Shown here: in pieces, positions 42,956-51,615 of the stretch
Numbering within the stretch: position 1 is the first letter of the stretch
How the letters are laid out: the number at the start of each line of letters is the position of its first letter
Assembly (NCBI GenBank): GCA_937871805.1
Contig: CALMQB010000002.1
Coordinates: forward strand, 248,001 to 312,000
Reading direction: 5' to 3'
Length of the DNA stretch: 64,000 nucleotides
Source of the DNA: an uncultured Candidatus Saccharibacteria bacterium
GTDB lineage: Bacteria; Patescibacteriota; Saccharimonadia; Saccharimonadales; HK-STAS-PATE-42
The notes under the pieces: model-generated
Databases searched by the model: none
Told to the model about the DNA's origin: nothing
The model's input: the letters and a program-made list of their open reading frames with translations, nothing else
Translations under genes and position numbers: made by a program

Positions 42956-42961
42956 ATTATA
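42956..42961 (-). promoter_or_regulatory. -10 box of the NUDIX gene
   Basis: TATAAT on the minus strand, 10 nt before the ATG at 42945 and touching the T tract of the ribosomal terminator. The transcript would be almost leaderless. Confidence 0.5.
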
Positions 42962-42962
42962 A

Positions 42963-42995
42963 CAAAAAACCAAGACTTGGATCTTGGCTTTTTTG
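42963..42995 (-). terminator. Rho-independent terminator of the ribosomal operon
   Basis: On the minus strand GCCAAGA-TCCAAG-TCTTGG is followed by TTTTTTG. The 6-bp stem (42970-42975 with 42982-42987) is flanked by A and T runs, so it could also act on the plus strand. It ends the run of 29 genes 25 nt after rpsI. Confidence 0.85.
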
Positions 42996-43019
42996 TAATT
43001 TAAACTTTTTGGATTAAGT

Positions 43020-43424
43020 TTAACGTTTGGAAAATTGCTCTGCTCGACGAGCTCGGCGGAGGCCTGGCTTGTTTCTTTCTTTTTCGCGAGGATCACGCTT
43101 AATTAGACCGGAACGCTTTAAAGTTGAGCGGTAGTCATCGTTAAATTCCGCCAAAGAGCGAGAAACTGCAAGAATAATTGCATCAACCTGAGAACTGTGA
43201 CCACCACCCTTGGTCTTGATGGTTACATCAAATTGATTTTCACCAGAGATTGCGACGAATGGTTTCTGGAGTCTAGCAACAAGGTATTCATTGCCATCAA
43301 AATAATCTAGAGCAGTCTTATCGTTGATCAAAATTTCACCTTTACCTTTTGCAAAAAGCCGAGATGAGGCAGTAGAAGTTTTACGCCTGCCTAGGCCGTA
43401 ATAGTATTGTTTTTTTGTAGCCAT
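43020..43424 (-). CDS. rpsI: 30S ribosomal protein uS9
   Basis: 134 residues with YYYGLGRRKTSTASSRLF at the start, GGGHSSQVDAIILAVSR, and the terminal KPGLRRARRAEQFSKR. In the ribosome this basic C-terminal tail reaches tRNA in the P site. It is the last gene of the large operon, 37 nt after rplM, and its stop codon overlaps a full window motif (43014). The terminator follows. Confidence 0.97.
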   Translation of the reverse strand: MATKKQYYYGLGRRKTSTASSRLFAKGKGEILINDKTALDYFDGNEYLVARLQKPFVAISGENQFDVTIKTKGGGHSSQVDAIILAVSRSLAEFNDDYRSTLKRSGLIKRDPREKERNKPGLRRARRAEQFSKR

Positions 43425-43461
43425 AATATTTTTTGGTATCTTTAATATCTTTTACTTAAAC

Positions 43462-43941
43462 CTAACTTTTTTTGTTTGTTAGTTGTAGCTTTTTGGGAGA
43501 CTGCGCCTCGTGCTTGTGCTCTGCACCAGCGAAGACCTTAAGTCGTAGCATCATTCCAGGGCGAAGCTTATTTTTAGGAAGCATTCCATAAACTGCACTT
43601 TGAATTGCCTTGGCAGGATTCTTTTCTAAAATTGTGGCTAAGTTTTGTTCTCTTAGACCACCTGGATATCCAGAATAATTATAATAAATCTTATCTTGGA
43701 GCTTAGCCCCAGTAACCTTAACATTCTTAGCATTAATGACGACGACATAATCGCCTCCATCAACGTGAGGAGTGTAGGTAACTTTATTTTTACCGCTTAA
43801 AGCTTTGGCAATTGCACTAGCAACTCTTCCTAAGCTTAATTCTGAAGCATCAACAATATGCCAATCTCTAGAGACTTCGGTTGGTTTTTGAGAATAAGTA
43901 CGAATTGACCTCTTCTGCTTTTTTTGAACTTGTGCTGCCAT
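43462..43941 (-). CDS. rplM: 50S ribosomal protein uL13
   Basis: 159 residues with WHIVDASELSLGRVASAIAK, YTPHVDGGDYVVVINAKNVK, YNYSGYPGGLREQNL and the family's VYGMLPKNKLRPGMMLRLKVF. uL13 is an early-binding 50S assembly protein. The rplM-rpsI pair follows rplQ, an order found in many bacteria. An N-terminal Lys/Arg-rich extension of ~20 residues precedes the core. Confidence 0.97.
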   Translation of the reverse strand: MAAQVQKKQKRSIRTYSQKPTEVSRDWHIVDASELSLGRVASAIAKALSGKNKVTYTPHVDGGDYVVVINAKNVKVTGAKLQDKIYYNYSGYPGGLREQNLATILEKNPAKAIQSAVYGMLPKNKLRPGMMLRLKVFAGAEHKHEAQSPKKLQLTNKKS

Positions 43942-43958
43942 AGAATTAAGTTTAAGTT

Positions 43959-44414
43959 TTATTTAGAGTTAGCTTTAACTGCCGTCTTATTTGTTTTAGT
44001 CTTAAGTTCGGCAACTTTTTTCGAAGGCTCAACTTCAGGTTTTTGGGTGATTGTAATTTCATCGACAAAACTGATTCTGGCCATCTCGGCATTGTCACCT
44101 CGGCGGTTAACCTCTTTAATGATTCTCAAGTATCCACTGTTTCTAGCTGAAAGTGAAGGAACAATAACATCGACTAAGTAATGCCCGGCTTGAACATTGT
44201 TATCTAGGCGGGCGATGACTAACCGACGAGAGGCAAGAGTTTGTTTTTTGGCAAGAGTAACTAGTTTTTCTAAGTGTGGGCGAAGTTCTTTGGCTTTCCC
44301 AAGTGTGGTTTTGATGGAGTGATTTAAGATTAGCTGAGTTGAAAGCCCGGCCATAAGAGCCTCACGCTGATCACGCTCTCTACCAAATTTTCGACCTTTG
44401 AATGTATTTGCCAT
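43959..44414 (-). CDS. rplQ: 50S ribosomal protein bL17
   Basis: 151 residues with FGRERDQREALMAGLSTQL, ILNHSIKTTLGKAKELRPHL and RLDNNVQAGHYLVDVIVPSL. bL17 lines the exit side of the 50S subunit. The C-terminal ~35 residues (from about 115) are an added Lys/Thr/Glu-rich tail. It follows rpoA by 36 nt. Confidence 0.96.
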   Translation of the reverse strand: MANTFKGRKFGRERDQREALMAGLSTQLILNHSIKTTLGKAKELRPHLEKLVTLAKKQTLASRRLVIARLDNNVQAGHYLVDVIVPSLSARNSGYLRIIKEVNRRGDNAEMARISFVDEITITQKPEVEPSKKVAELKTKTNKTAVKANSK

Positions 44415-44450
44415 CTTATTTTTATATTAAGTGTAATTCTGTAACTTAAA

Positions 44451-45386
44451 TTAGAATCCTAATCCACTTAAAACTTCTTTAACTTCATCTAGTGCCCCTT
44501 TTCCAAAACCACTGAGGGCTAGGAGATCGCTATCACTATATTGTAACAGTTCAGCGACGGTGTGTACACCGGCATCTTGGAGGGCCTTCATAGTTCTTGC
44601 CTTAAGATCAATGTCTTCGATGCTTCTGGTTAGGTATTCGTTTTCTTCATCAGCTGCAGAAGTTAAAGTATCTTCTTTGATTTGTTCACTGAGGTCGAAA
44701 GCTTCGGCAGACTTACCTGCTAGGATTTGATACTGTTGCATGAGAATGCCGCAAGCAGATTCAAATGCTGCTTCTGGAGCTATTGAGCCGTCGGTGTCTA
44801 TAGTCATCTCAACCTCATCCAATTCAGTATTCTGCCCCTGACGAGTGTCGCCGACCTGGAATCGAACCCGGCTAATTGGGCTATAGACAGTATCTAAAGG
44901 GATCATCATTGAAGAAAGATTCTTTTGGTCTGCGGCACGAACGTAATCAATCCCTTGTTCTATCTGTATCTCAAGAGAGATTGAAGCTTTTGAGTCTGTT
45001 AAATTACAAATTACCTGCTCTGGTTGGACAATTTCTACAGAAGCATCAGCAGTAAAGTCAGCTGCAGTTACAACAGACTTACCCTTCTTGTCTAGTTTGA
45101 GAATGACAGGATCTTCAGAATTACAAACAAAGCGAAGTTGCTTTAGGGCTAGAGTTATCTCAACGACATCTTCTAGAACTCCATCAATTGTGCTAAATTC
45201 ATTGCTGACTCCTTCGATTCGGAAACCGGTTGCGCCGGCTCCTGGAATAGAAGAAAGTAAAACTCTTCTAACGCTGTTGGCTAAAGTTCTACCGTACCCA
45301 CCTTGAAGCGGGCTAATTGTAATCTTAGAAGAGTTATCCCCTGTTGATTTTGTACTTTTAATTGCTGGAATGATCAATTTGTTCAT
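44451..45386 (-). CDS. rpoA: RNA polymerase subunit alpha
   Basis: The alpha subunit nucleates RNA polymerase assembly. From the ATG at 45386 the protein is 311 residues, starting MNKLIIPAIKSTKST; the earlier start at 45446 would overlap rpsD. The N-terminal domain has ISPLQGGYGRTLANSVRRVL, GATGFRIEGV and GDTRQGQNTELDEVEM. The C-terminal domain (about 245-311) has ARTMKALQDAGVHTVAELLQ and LSGFGKGALDEVKEVLSGLG, the helix-hairpin that binds DNA UP elements and activators. The gene follows rpsD as in most bacteria. Confidence 0.96.
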   Translation of the reverse strand: MNKLIIPAIKSTKSTGDNSSKITISPLQGGYGRTLANSVRRVLLSSIPGAGATGFRIEGVSNEFSTIDGVLEDVVEITLALKQLRFVCNSEDPVILKLDKKGKSVVTAADFTADASVEIVQPEQVICNLTDSKASISLEIQIEQGIDYVRAADQKNLSSMMIPLDTVYSPISRVRFQVGDTRQGQNTELDEVEMTIDTDGSIAPEAAFESACGILMQQYQILAGKSAEAFDLSEQIKEDTLTSAADEENEYLTRSIEDIDLKARTMKALQDAGVHTVAELLQYSDSDLLALSGFGKGALDEVKEVLSGLGF

Positions 45387-45411
45387 ATTCTTATTTTTAA
45401 CCTTTTTAAAC

Positions 45412-46023
45412 TTAACGTGAGTAGAACTCCACAACAGCTTGTTCATTAAGCTCTTCTGTTATATCTTCCCTTGCTGGCTGTGCGGCAACAGTAATCTTCA
45501 AACTTTTTGAATCTACTTTTAACCACTTTGGCGCTGCTCCAGCTGTTGGGTTAGTAATCAATTCTTTGAAGTATTCGTTCTTTTTAGCCTTTGGGGAAAC
45601 TTCAACAACTTGGCCTTCTTTAAGGCGATAAGATGGAATGTTCATTTTTTTACCATCCACCATGACATGGGCGTGAGAAACTAGCTGCCTGGCTGACCTT
45701 CTGGAACTGGCAAACCCGGCCCTATAGATAACGTTATCAGCACGGAGTTCGAGTGTCTTAAGAATGATCTCACCGGTCTGACCTTCGGCATTTTGAGCTT
45801 GCTTAACAATGATTCTAAACTGCTTTTCTAAAAGGCCGTAAGACCTTCTAATCTTTTGTTTTTCTCGGAGCTGTTCGCCATACTCACTAACTCGAGAGCG
45901 TCGTCCTTGACCGTGTTGACCAGGTACATACGGCTTCTTAACTAGAAGCTTGTGTGCTTTGGGGTGCAGGGCGAAGCCTTCGCGTCGACTCTGTTTTCCA
46001 ATTGGTGAATTATCCTTTGCCAT
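45412..46023 (-). CDS. rpsD: 30S ribosomal protein uS4
   Basis: 203 residues with the uS4 pattern: KPYVPGQHGQGRRSRVSEYG, EKQKIRRSYGLLEKQFR, and the S4 RNA-binding module ADNVIYRAGFASSRRSARQL, VSHAHVMVDGKKMNIPSYRL. The N-terminus is shorter than in E. coli and lacks the zinc-binding Cys set (no Cys). It is a primary 16S rRNA-binding protein and often an operon regulator. Confidence 0.97.
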   Translation of the reverse strand: MAKDNSPIGKQSRREGFALHPKAHKLLVKKPYVPGQHGQGRRSRVSEYGEQLREKQKIRRSYGLLEKQFRIIVKQAQNAEGQTGEIILKTLELRADNVIYRAGFASSRRSARQLVSHAHVMVDGKKMNIPSYRLKEGQVVEVSPKAKKNEYFKELITNPTAGAAPKWLKVDSKSLKITVAAQPAREDITEELNEQAVVEFYSR

Positions 46024-46054
46024 ATACTTTTTATCTTAAATTTAACTTCTAAGC

Positions 46055-46489
46055 CTAGTTTCTAGGTGGTTTTCTAGCTCGACATCCTCCGAACCTCAGA
46101 GATGTCATATCGCTAATGGACGAAATTTCTACACCACTTGCAACAGCGCCTCTAAGGGAAGACTCTCTTCCCATGCCGACGCCACTAACCTTGGCGGCAA
46201 CGCTCTTCATATTAAATGTCTGAGCTGCAGCGGTGAGTGCCTTTTCAGAGGCGACCTGAGCGGCATACGGAGTGCTCTTTCGAGACCCTCTGAACCCGCA
46301 CGAACCGGCACTAGCAGAAGTCAGAACATTTCCAGCCTCGTCAGTTACCGTAACGATAGTGTTGTTATAAGTTGCCTTGATGCACAACAAACCGTTAGTG
46401 ACCGTTCTTTTGCCTCTCTTCTTCTTTGATGAAGAAGCTGCTGGAGTGGCAGGCTTTGTGGTTTTTACTTCTTTAGTGCTAGTTTCCAT
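46055..46489 (-). CDS. rpsK: 30S ribosomal protein uS11
   Basis: 144 residues. After a ~30-residue Lys/Thr/Ser-rich head come LLCIKATYNNTIVTVTDEAG, SAGSCGFRGSRKSTPYAAQV and VSGVGMGRESSLRGAVASGV, ending FGGCRARKPPRN. uS11 sits on the 30S platform near the mRNA exit. It follows rpsM by 27 nt and precedes rpsD by 31 nt. Confidence 0.97.
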   Translation of the reverse strand: METSTKEVKTTKPATPAASSSKKKRGKRTVTNGLLCIKATYNNTIVTVTDEAGNVLTSASAGSCGFRGSRKSTPYAAQVASEKALTAAAQTFNMKSVAAKVSGVGMGRESSLRGAVASGVEISSISDMTSLRFGGCRARKPPRN

Positions 46490-46516
46490 GCTTTTTTAAT
46501 TAAGTTTAAGTTAAAT

Positions 46517-46888
46517 TTATTTCTTTTGAGCTCCGCCTACGGCTAGACGCTTTCCCCTTCGAGTTCTACCATTAGTTCGGGTCCTCTGACCTTTAGAGGG
46601 AAGACCGAGCTTATGACGAGTTCCTCGGTATGCACCGATATCTTTAAGACGTTTAATATTTGAAGAAACGGTTCGCTTAAGTTCACCTTCTGTAATGTAG
46701 CCCTGAGAGATGACTTCACGAACTCTATTTAAAGAAACCTCGTCCAAATCTTTTACTCTAGCTTCAGGATCAATAGCTGCAGCTTTTAAGATATTCTTGG
46801 AGCTAGTTAAACCAATACCGTGTACATAGGTTAAGCTATATAAAATCTTTTTATTATCTGGGATTGTAGTTCCTTCTATTCTAGCCAT
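46517..46888 (-). CDS. rpsM: 30S ribosomal protein uS13
   Basis: 123 residues with MARIEGTTIPDNKKILYSLT, YVHGIGLTSSKNILKAAAID, GAYRGTRHKLGLPSKGQRTR, and a basic tail. uS13 is in the head of the 30S subunit and touches P-site tRNA and the 50S subunit. It follows rpmJ by 22 nt. Confidence 0.97.
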   Translation of the reverse strand: MARIEGTTIPDNKKILYSLTYVHGIGLTSSKNILKAAAIDPEARVKDLDEVSLNRVREVISQGYITEGELKRTVSSNIKRLKDIGAYRGTRHKLGLPSKGQRTRTNGRTRRGKRLAVGGAQKK

Positions 46889-46910
46889 ATATGCTTAAAA
46901 CCTCTTAAAT

Positions 46911-47027
46911 TTAGCCTTGTCTTTGATTGTGCCTTTTTCTTGCTGAGCAAATTATAGTAACTCGTCCTTTACGACGGATTACTTTGCAACTTGTGCAGAT
47001 TTTTTTGACTCCAGCTCTGACCTTCAT
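46911..47027 (-). CDS. rpmJ: 50S ribosomal protein bL36
   Basis: A 38-residue zinc-ribbon protein from the ATG at 47027: [20 protein letters not shown], then [12 protein letters not shown]. The Cys-x2-Cys ... Cys-x4-His ligands are present. A longer reading frame starting at 47105 overlaps infA and is not used. It stands between infA and rpsM, the standard alpha-operon place. Confidence 0.95.
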   Translation of the reverse strand: MKVRAGVKKICTSCKVIRRKGRVTIICSARKRHNQRQG

Positions 47028-47049
47028 TTGAGATATTCTTTTATTAAAC

Positions 47050-47271
47050 TTAATTTGTACGGTAGACGATACGGCCTTTTGAAAGATCGTAAGGACTGAG
47101 CTCAACGCTGACTTCGTCTCCTCGCACTAGTCGAATTCGACCTCTACGCATTTTTCCGGAGATTGTAGCGATGACCGTTAAATCGTTCTCAAGCCTGACT
47201 CTAAACTTAATACCAGGTAGAGCTTCTTCAATAAGACCTTTTACTTGGATTACTTGTTTACCGCTAGACAT
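47050..47271 (-). CDS. infA: translation initiation factor IF-1
   Basis: 73 residues forming one OB fold: [70 protein letters not shown]-1 occupies the A site during initiation. It follows secY directly with a 27-nt gap; adk and map, often between secY and infA, are absent. Confidence 0.97.
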   Translation of the reverse strand: MSSGKQVIQVKGLIEEALPGIKFRVRLENDLTVIATISGKMRRGRIRLVRGDEVSVELSPYDLSKGRIVYRTN

Positions 47272-47298
47272 TTATTTAAACTACCCTTGGATTATATA

Positions 47299-48858
47299 CT
47301 ATTTAGACTTTTTTTGTAAGCTTTTCTTAAGCTTGGAACTCTTTTTTATAGAGTCGTTGTCAAGAACACTACGTTTCTTGTTGAGTCGAACCGATTTAGG
47401 GATCTTAAAAACCTTGCGAACTAGACCTAAAGAGGACCTGTCACCGTTTGTATTGTTGATAGATTTTTCAAGTTCTGCATCCTGAATATCATAAGTATAC
47501 ATCAACGCTTTTGATCTTATTTGTCGCAAGGTCTCGATGGCAACAGAAACTGTGATGAGTAAGCTGGTACCACCAAAGCTGAGAACGTTAGAATTTACAT
47601 AGCGTTCAGCATATAGTGGGATTGAGGCTAGAATCCCAATGCTCAATGCTCCAGTTAAGTTTAAGCGCTGCATGGTTCGGTTTAAGTACCTTTCAGTATC
47701 GCCACCTGGCTTAACGCCTTCAATAAAGCCACCCTGTTGCTGGAGTTGCTCGGAAATCTCATGTGGATCAAAAACAAATCTGGTGTAGAAATAGGTGAAG
47801 AAGAAAATTAAGCCGAAATAAACCGCAATATAGATATTCCCTGTTTGAGATGCACCATTTCCACCCGTAAACCATGCTACAAAATTCCGACCTACAGCAC
47901 TAAATGTTTCGCTGGATACGTTTTGTAGCACGTTGCCTAACATTTGAAGACCTGAAAGAATTGCGTAAGCAAAAATGATCGGGATAACTCCAGCAACAAT
48001 TATCTTGAGTGGTAAATCGGTCGTAATACCCCCATATTCGCGAGATCCTCGAACACGTTTAGCGTAATGGATAGTTAAGGTGCGTTGAGCTTCATTAAGC
48101 TTAACCACCCAGTAGGTCATAAAGACCATGAAGAAGAGCACTATGCTGACAATAAATGCACCGTTGGCACTGATCGGAAGGGTCGCGCCCAGGACCTGGA
48201 TATGGTCGGCAGCTTCACCCCTCACTGTATTCCAGAGACTAACAGCAGTACTTGGCAGCCTGGATGCCACCCCTGCAAAGATTACTAAACTTATTCCGTT
48301 GCCAATTCCTTTTTCCGTAATAATCTCCCCAAGCCACATTAATAGAACGGAGCCTGCAGTCAGTGCGACTACCATTATTAACCATTGAGAACTACTAGCA
48401 TTCTTTGAAATATCAATCCCCAAAGAACTCGCCACTGACTGTTGACGTAAAAGTGTAATCACACCGATGGACTGTGCAGCAGCAAGAGGTACAGAAAGTA
48501 TCCTGGTGTACTGATTGATCTTTCTTCTGGCATGCTCACCCTCTTTTTGGCGCTCCTCTAGCTTAGGAATAACCTTAGAAAGAATTTGCATGATGATCGA
48601 AGCGTTAATGTAAGGGCCTAGCCCTAGTATCATAATAGAGAAACTGGCTAAGGCTCCACCAGAAATAATGTTGAGGAAACCAAGATTTTGCTGGTTTTGA
48701 AGAAGACCTTCGACGAGTTGCTTCAATTGAGAGGTTTCAGTCAGGGGAATGGGGATGTGAGTTAAAAGTCGGTAGACCACAAAGATACCAAGAACAGCCA
48801 AGATGCTGCTACGCATCTCTTTACTCTTTAGTGATTTTAGTATCAGAAATCTGTTCAT
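47299..48858 (-). CDS. secY: preprotein translocase subunit SecY
   Basis: SecY is the channel of the Sec system. The 519-residue protein has ten predicted membrane segments and family motifs: VYRLLTHIPIP, GGALASFSIMILGLGPYINA, IIMQILSKVIPKLEE, EIITEKGIGNGISLVIFAG, AQRTLTIHYAKRVRG, PLKIIVAGVIPIIFAYAIL, QQQGGFIEGVKPGGDTERYL. The C-terminal tail after about 455 is longer and more basic than in E. coli. It follows rplO by 106 nt. With SecG at 17.3 kb, most of the channel is encoded here; SecE and SecA are not. Confidence 0.97.
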   Translation of the reverse strand: MNRFLILKSLKSKEMRSSILAVLGIFVVYRLLTHIPIPLTETSQLKQLVEGLLQNQQNLGFLNIISGGALASFSIMILGLGPYINASIIMQILSKVIPKLEERQKEGEHARRKINQYTRILSVPLAAAQSIGVITLLRQQSVASSLGIDISKNASSSQWLIMVVALTAGSVLLMWLGEIITEKGIGNGISLVIFAGVASRLPSTAVSLWNTVRGEAADHIQVLGATLPISANGAFIVSIVLFFMVFMTYWVVKLNEAQRTLTIHYAKRVRGSREYGGITTDLPLKIIVAGVIPIIFAYAILSGLQMLGNVLQNVSSETFSAVGRNFVAWFTGGNGASQTGNIYIAVYFGLIFFFTYFYTRFVFDPHEISEQLQQQGGFIEGVKPGGDTERYLNRTMQRLNLTGALSIGILASIPLYAERYVNSNVLSFGGTSLLITVSVAIETLRQIRSKALMYTYDIQDAELEKSINNTNGDRSSLGLVRKVFKIPKSVRLNKKRSVLDNDSIKKSSKLKKSLQKKSK

Positions 48859-48964
48859 GTGATATTTAAGTTTAGCTGCTTAGGGCTGAACAGTAAAGTT
48901 CTTTTTAAATTTAAGTTAAGTTTACTTAGCATCAACTTGCCTGAAGAAACTATACGTAAAAATA

Positions 48965-49414
48965 CTATTGATTCTTGTTGACTAAAGCCGTAAATGTAAA
49001 CTTACCACCAGCAGATTCAATATCTTCTAAGGCCCCTTTGGTAACTTTCTGAACTTTTAGTTCGAGCTTTTTAGTTAACTCGCCATTTTTAACAATTTTG
49101 ACATTGTTATACGGAGTAGAAATTAAACTTGCTTCAAAAAGTTTAAAATTGTCAATAACCCCACTCAAATCGTTAAGTGCGCTTGTGTAAACAACCTGAG
49201 GCCGTAGACGCTTAGACTTAAATCCTTTATTTTTTGGAATCTTTTGAATCCAAGGAGTCTGACCGCCTTCAAAGCCAGGTCGGAGCTTTTTGCCAGTTCG
49301 AGATTTTTGACCTTTAGTTCCTCGACCTGCAGTTTTTCCACCTCCAGCAGAAATACCTCGCCCAACCCTCTTGCGATTCTTTTTAGCAGTTAGATTTAAT
49401 TGATGAACTTTCAT
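48965..49414 (-). CDS. rplO: 50S ribosomal protein uL15
   Basis: 149 residues with the Gly/Arg/Lys-rich start (RKRVGRGISAGGGKTAGRG, TKGQKSRTG, GFEGGQTPWIQKIPKNKGF) and a C-terminal alpha/beta domain. It follows rpsE by 23 nt; the usual uL30 gene (rpmD) between them is missing, a known feature of CPR bacteria. Confidence 0.96.
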   Translation of the reverse strand: MKVHQLNLTAKKNRKRVGRGISAGGGKTAGRGTKGQKSRTGKKLRPGFEGGQTPWIQKIPKNKGFKSKRLRPQVVYTSALNDLSGVIDNFKLFEASLISTPYNNVKIVKNGELTKKLELKVQKVTKGALEDIESAGGKFTFTALVNKNQ

Positions 49415-49437
49415 ATAGTAGTTTTAACTTTACCTAT

Positions 49438-49974
49438 TTACTCGGTAACTTTGATAGTTTTTTTAGCCTCATATCCAACCCATTCTTCTTTAGGGACAAG
49501 TTGAGTTAGAGCTTCGATAGTAGCATAGGCGCAATTTATCTTATTTGAAGAACCCAATGACTTGGATAGAATATTTTTAACTCCTGTGACAGAAAGTACT
49601 GAACGGACGGTTCCACCAGCGATTAATCCAGTACCAAGGGAGGCAGGCATTAAAAGGATTTGAGCACCAGATACTTTAGATTTAACTTCGTGGGAGATAG
49701 ACTGATTGTCTGGGTTAAGTTTAATCTTTTGCATGTTTTTGCGAGCGATCTTGCCAGCCTTCGAAGCGGCGGACGCAACATCTCCAGCCTTAGCAATTCC
49801 CATTCCAACCATATCGTCACCGTTCCCAACAACCACTAGGGCTTGCATTCTGAAACGTCGGCCTCCTTTTACAACACGGGTAACTCGATTGACGGAGATT
49901 AAGACCTCTTTATCTTGAGCGTAGTCAGAATTATCTGAATCTTTAGGGTTTGAGCCTCTTCTTTGTTCTGCCAT
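49438..49974 (-). CDS. rpsE: 30S ribosomal protein uS5
   Basis: 178 residues with the double-stranded RNA-binding region VNRVTRVVKGGRRFRMQALV, GNGDDMVGMGIAKAGDVASA, and the C-terminal VMPASLGTGLIAGG-type segment (LLMPASLGTGLIAGGTVRSV). uS5 helps decoding fidelity and mRNA unwinding. It overlaps nothing and starts 3 nt after rplR ends. A window motif lies inside (49715). Confidence 0.97.
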   Translation of the reverse strand: MAEQRRGSNPKDSDNSDYAQDKEVLISVNRVTRVVKGGRRFRMQALVVVGNGDDMVGMGIAKAGDVASAASKAGKIARKNMQKIKLNPDNQSISHEVKSKVSGAQILLMPASLGTGLIAGGTVRSVLSVTGVKNILSKSLGSSNKINCAYATIEALTQLVPKEEWVGYEAKKTIKVTE

Positions 49975-49977
49975 AAA

Positions 49978-50334
49978 TTAAAATACTAAACCTGATTCTC
50001 TTGCAGAGTCTGCAAAAGCCTTAATTCTACCATGATATTTTTTTCCATTACGATCAAAAACTACTTTAGAAACCTTGACTCCCTTGGCATTCTTAGCAAT
50101 CTCCTTACCAACTGCTATCGCCTTTTCAGTCATAGTCCCATCAACCTTTTTTCCGACAGTACTTGCAGAGGCTAGCGTCTTAGAGCTTGAATCGTCGATT
50201 AGCTGGCAAGAAATATGATTATTTGAAATAGAAATAGTTAAGCGTGGGCAGTCTTTGGAGCCAGAAACTTCTTTTCTGATACGAGCCTTTCTTTGGGCTC
50301 TATTGTGTAATTTAGTTGCTACTTCCTTGTTCAT
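49978..50334 (-). CDS. rplR: 50S ribosomal protein uL18
   Basis: 118 residues with RAQRKARIRKEVSGSKDCPR, LTISISNNHISCQLIDDSS, and the conserved C-terminal VSKVVFDRNGKKYHGRIKAF, ADSARESGLVF. uL18 binds 5S rRNA with uL5. It lies between rplF (24 nt) and rpsE (3 nt). Confidence 0.97.
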   Translation of the reverse strand: MNKEVATKLHNRAQRKARIRKEVSGSKDCPRLTISISNNHISCQLIDDSSSKTLASASTVGKKVDGTMTEKAIAVGKEIAKNAKGVKVSKVVFDRNGKKYHGRIKAFADSARESGLVF

Positions 50335-50358
50335 TTGAATATCAATCTTTTTTAGTCG

Positions 50359-50892
50359 CTACTTACTAGATTTACCGGCCTTACGAACGATTTTTTCTGT
50401 TTTGTATTTAATACCCTTGCCTTTGTATGGTTCAGGTTTTTTAAACTCACGGATTTCAGCTGCAACCTGCCCAACTCGTTGCTTATTAATTCCGCTAACT
50501 TTAATCTCCATTTTTTCAATCGAAACTTCTACGTCTTGAGGTACATTATAGCGAATTTCATGGGAAAATCCAAGATTCATGACTAAAACCTTGCCTTCGA
50601 GCTTAATTTTAAAGCCAACACCATTAACTTCTAGCTCTTTTACGAAGCCTTCTGTAACTCCTGTTACTAAATTATTGATTAAGGATCGAGTTAAGCCATG
50701 CTGAGCCTTGTGCATTTTTTCTTCAGACTTACGGCTTACTGTGATGATTTGACCGTCTATTGAAACTTCCGGAAACGGTGGGAGCTCTAAACTCTGGTCG
50801 CCTTTTGGGCCCTTGACTTTAAGGACCCTACCAACTAATTCCGCGGAGACGGTTGAAGGCATTTCGATTGGCATTTTTCCTATTCTACTCAT
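50359..50892 (-). CDS. rplF: 50S ribosomal protein uL6
   Basis: 177 residues starting MSRIGKMPIEMPSTVSAELV. Two related alpha/beta domains are seen: VKGPKGDQSLELPPFPEVSI and LEVNGVGFKIKLEGKVLVMN, ending KPEPYKGKGIKYKTEKIVRK. uL6 lies near the factor-binding site. Confidence 0.97.
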   Translation of the reverse strand: MSRIGKMPIEMPSTVSAELVGRVLKVKGPKGDQSLELPPFPEVSIDGQIITVSRKSEEKMHKAQHGLTRSLINNLVTGVTEGFVKELEVNGVGFKIKLEGKVLVMNLGFSHEIRYNVPQDVEVSIEKMEIKVSGINKQRVGQVAAEIREFKKPEPYKGKGIKYKTEKIVRKAGKSSK

Positions 50893-50929
50893 TTTGATTT
50901 AATTCCTTGTTGCTCTAAGACCTTATAGC

Positions 50930-51319
50930 TTAATAAATTTGACAGATTAACTCACCACCCAGCTTTTGTTTTCGAGCTTCCGCATCTGAAACAACGCCCC
51001 TAGAGGTTGAAACAAGCACGATGCCTCTCCCATTTTTAGCCTTAGGGATAGCTCCAGACTTTGAGTACACACGTTGTCCTGGTCGAGAGATTCGAGACAA
51101 GGAGGAGATTCTAGCTGGCTGAGATTCTGAACGTAAGGTTACAACAAGTTTTTTAGTTGTTAATTCTCCCTCAGTTTTTACTCCAACAATAAAGCCGAGC
51201 TTCAAAAGTTGAGCAAGAATTGTTTCCTTTAAGTTACTGTGGGGGATAGAGACTTCGGCCTTGTTAACGGCTAAAGCATTTCTAATTCTTGTCAGCATGT
51301 CTGCTATTGGATCTGTCAT
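50930..51319 (-). CDS. rpsH: 30S ribosomal protein uS8
   Basis: 129 residues: MTDPIADMLTRIRNALAVNK, PHSNLKETILAQLLKLGFI, and the C-terminal SRISRPGQRVYSKSGAIPKA, GRGIVLVSTSRGVVSDAEAR. uS8 is a central-domain 16S rRNA binder and in E. coli represses the spc operon. The gap to rpsN is 21 nt. Confidence 0.97.
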   Translation of the reverse strand: MTDPIADMLTRIRNALAVNKAEVSIPHSNLKETILAQLLKLGFIVGVKTEGELTTKKLVVTLRSESQPARISSLSRISRPGQRVYSKSGAIPKAKNGRGIVLVSTSRGVVSDAEARKQKLGGELICQIY

Positions 51320-51340
51320 GTTCTATTTATTTAACTTATT

Positions 51341-51610
51341 TTACCAGCTTGATTTTCTTACTCCAGGGATTTCTCCTGCGGAGGCGTGTTCACGAAAAGC
51401 AATCCTCCCTAGGCCAAACTTACGCATAAAAGCCCTTGGGCTGCCAGATTCTGCACAGCGATTCTTCCAACGAGTCGGACTAGCATTGCGCGGAAGAGCA
51501 GCAAGACCTTCGCGATCACCTGCCTCTAGCAGTGCTTTACGCTTTGAGGAATACTGCTTAATCATTTTTTGCCTTTTAGCATCTCGTGCTATCATTGATT
51601 TTTTTGCCAT
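51341..51610 (-). CDS. rpsN: 30S ribosomal protein uS14
   Basis: 89 residues with [39 protein letters not shown], and [20 protein letters not shown], ending [11 protein letters not shown]. It is the long, zinc-free type (no Cys-x2-Cys pairs). It follows rplE by 5 nt. Confidence 0.96.
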   Translation of the reverse strand: MAKKSMIARDAKRQKMIKQYSSKRKALLEAGDREGLAALPRNASPTRWKNRCAESGSPRAFMRKFGLGRIAFREHASAGEIPGVRKSSW

Positions 51611-51615
51611 ATGAA

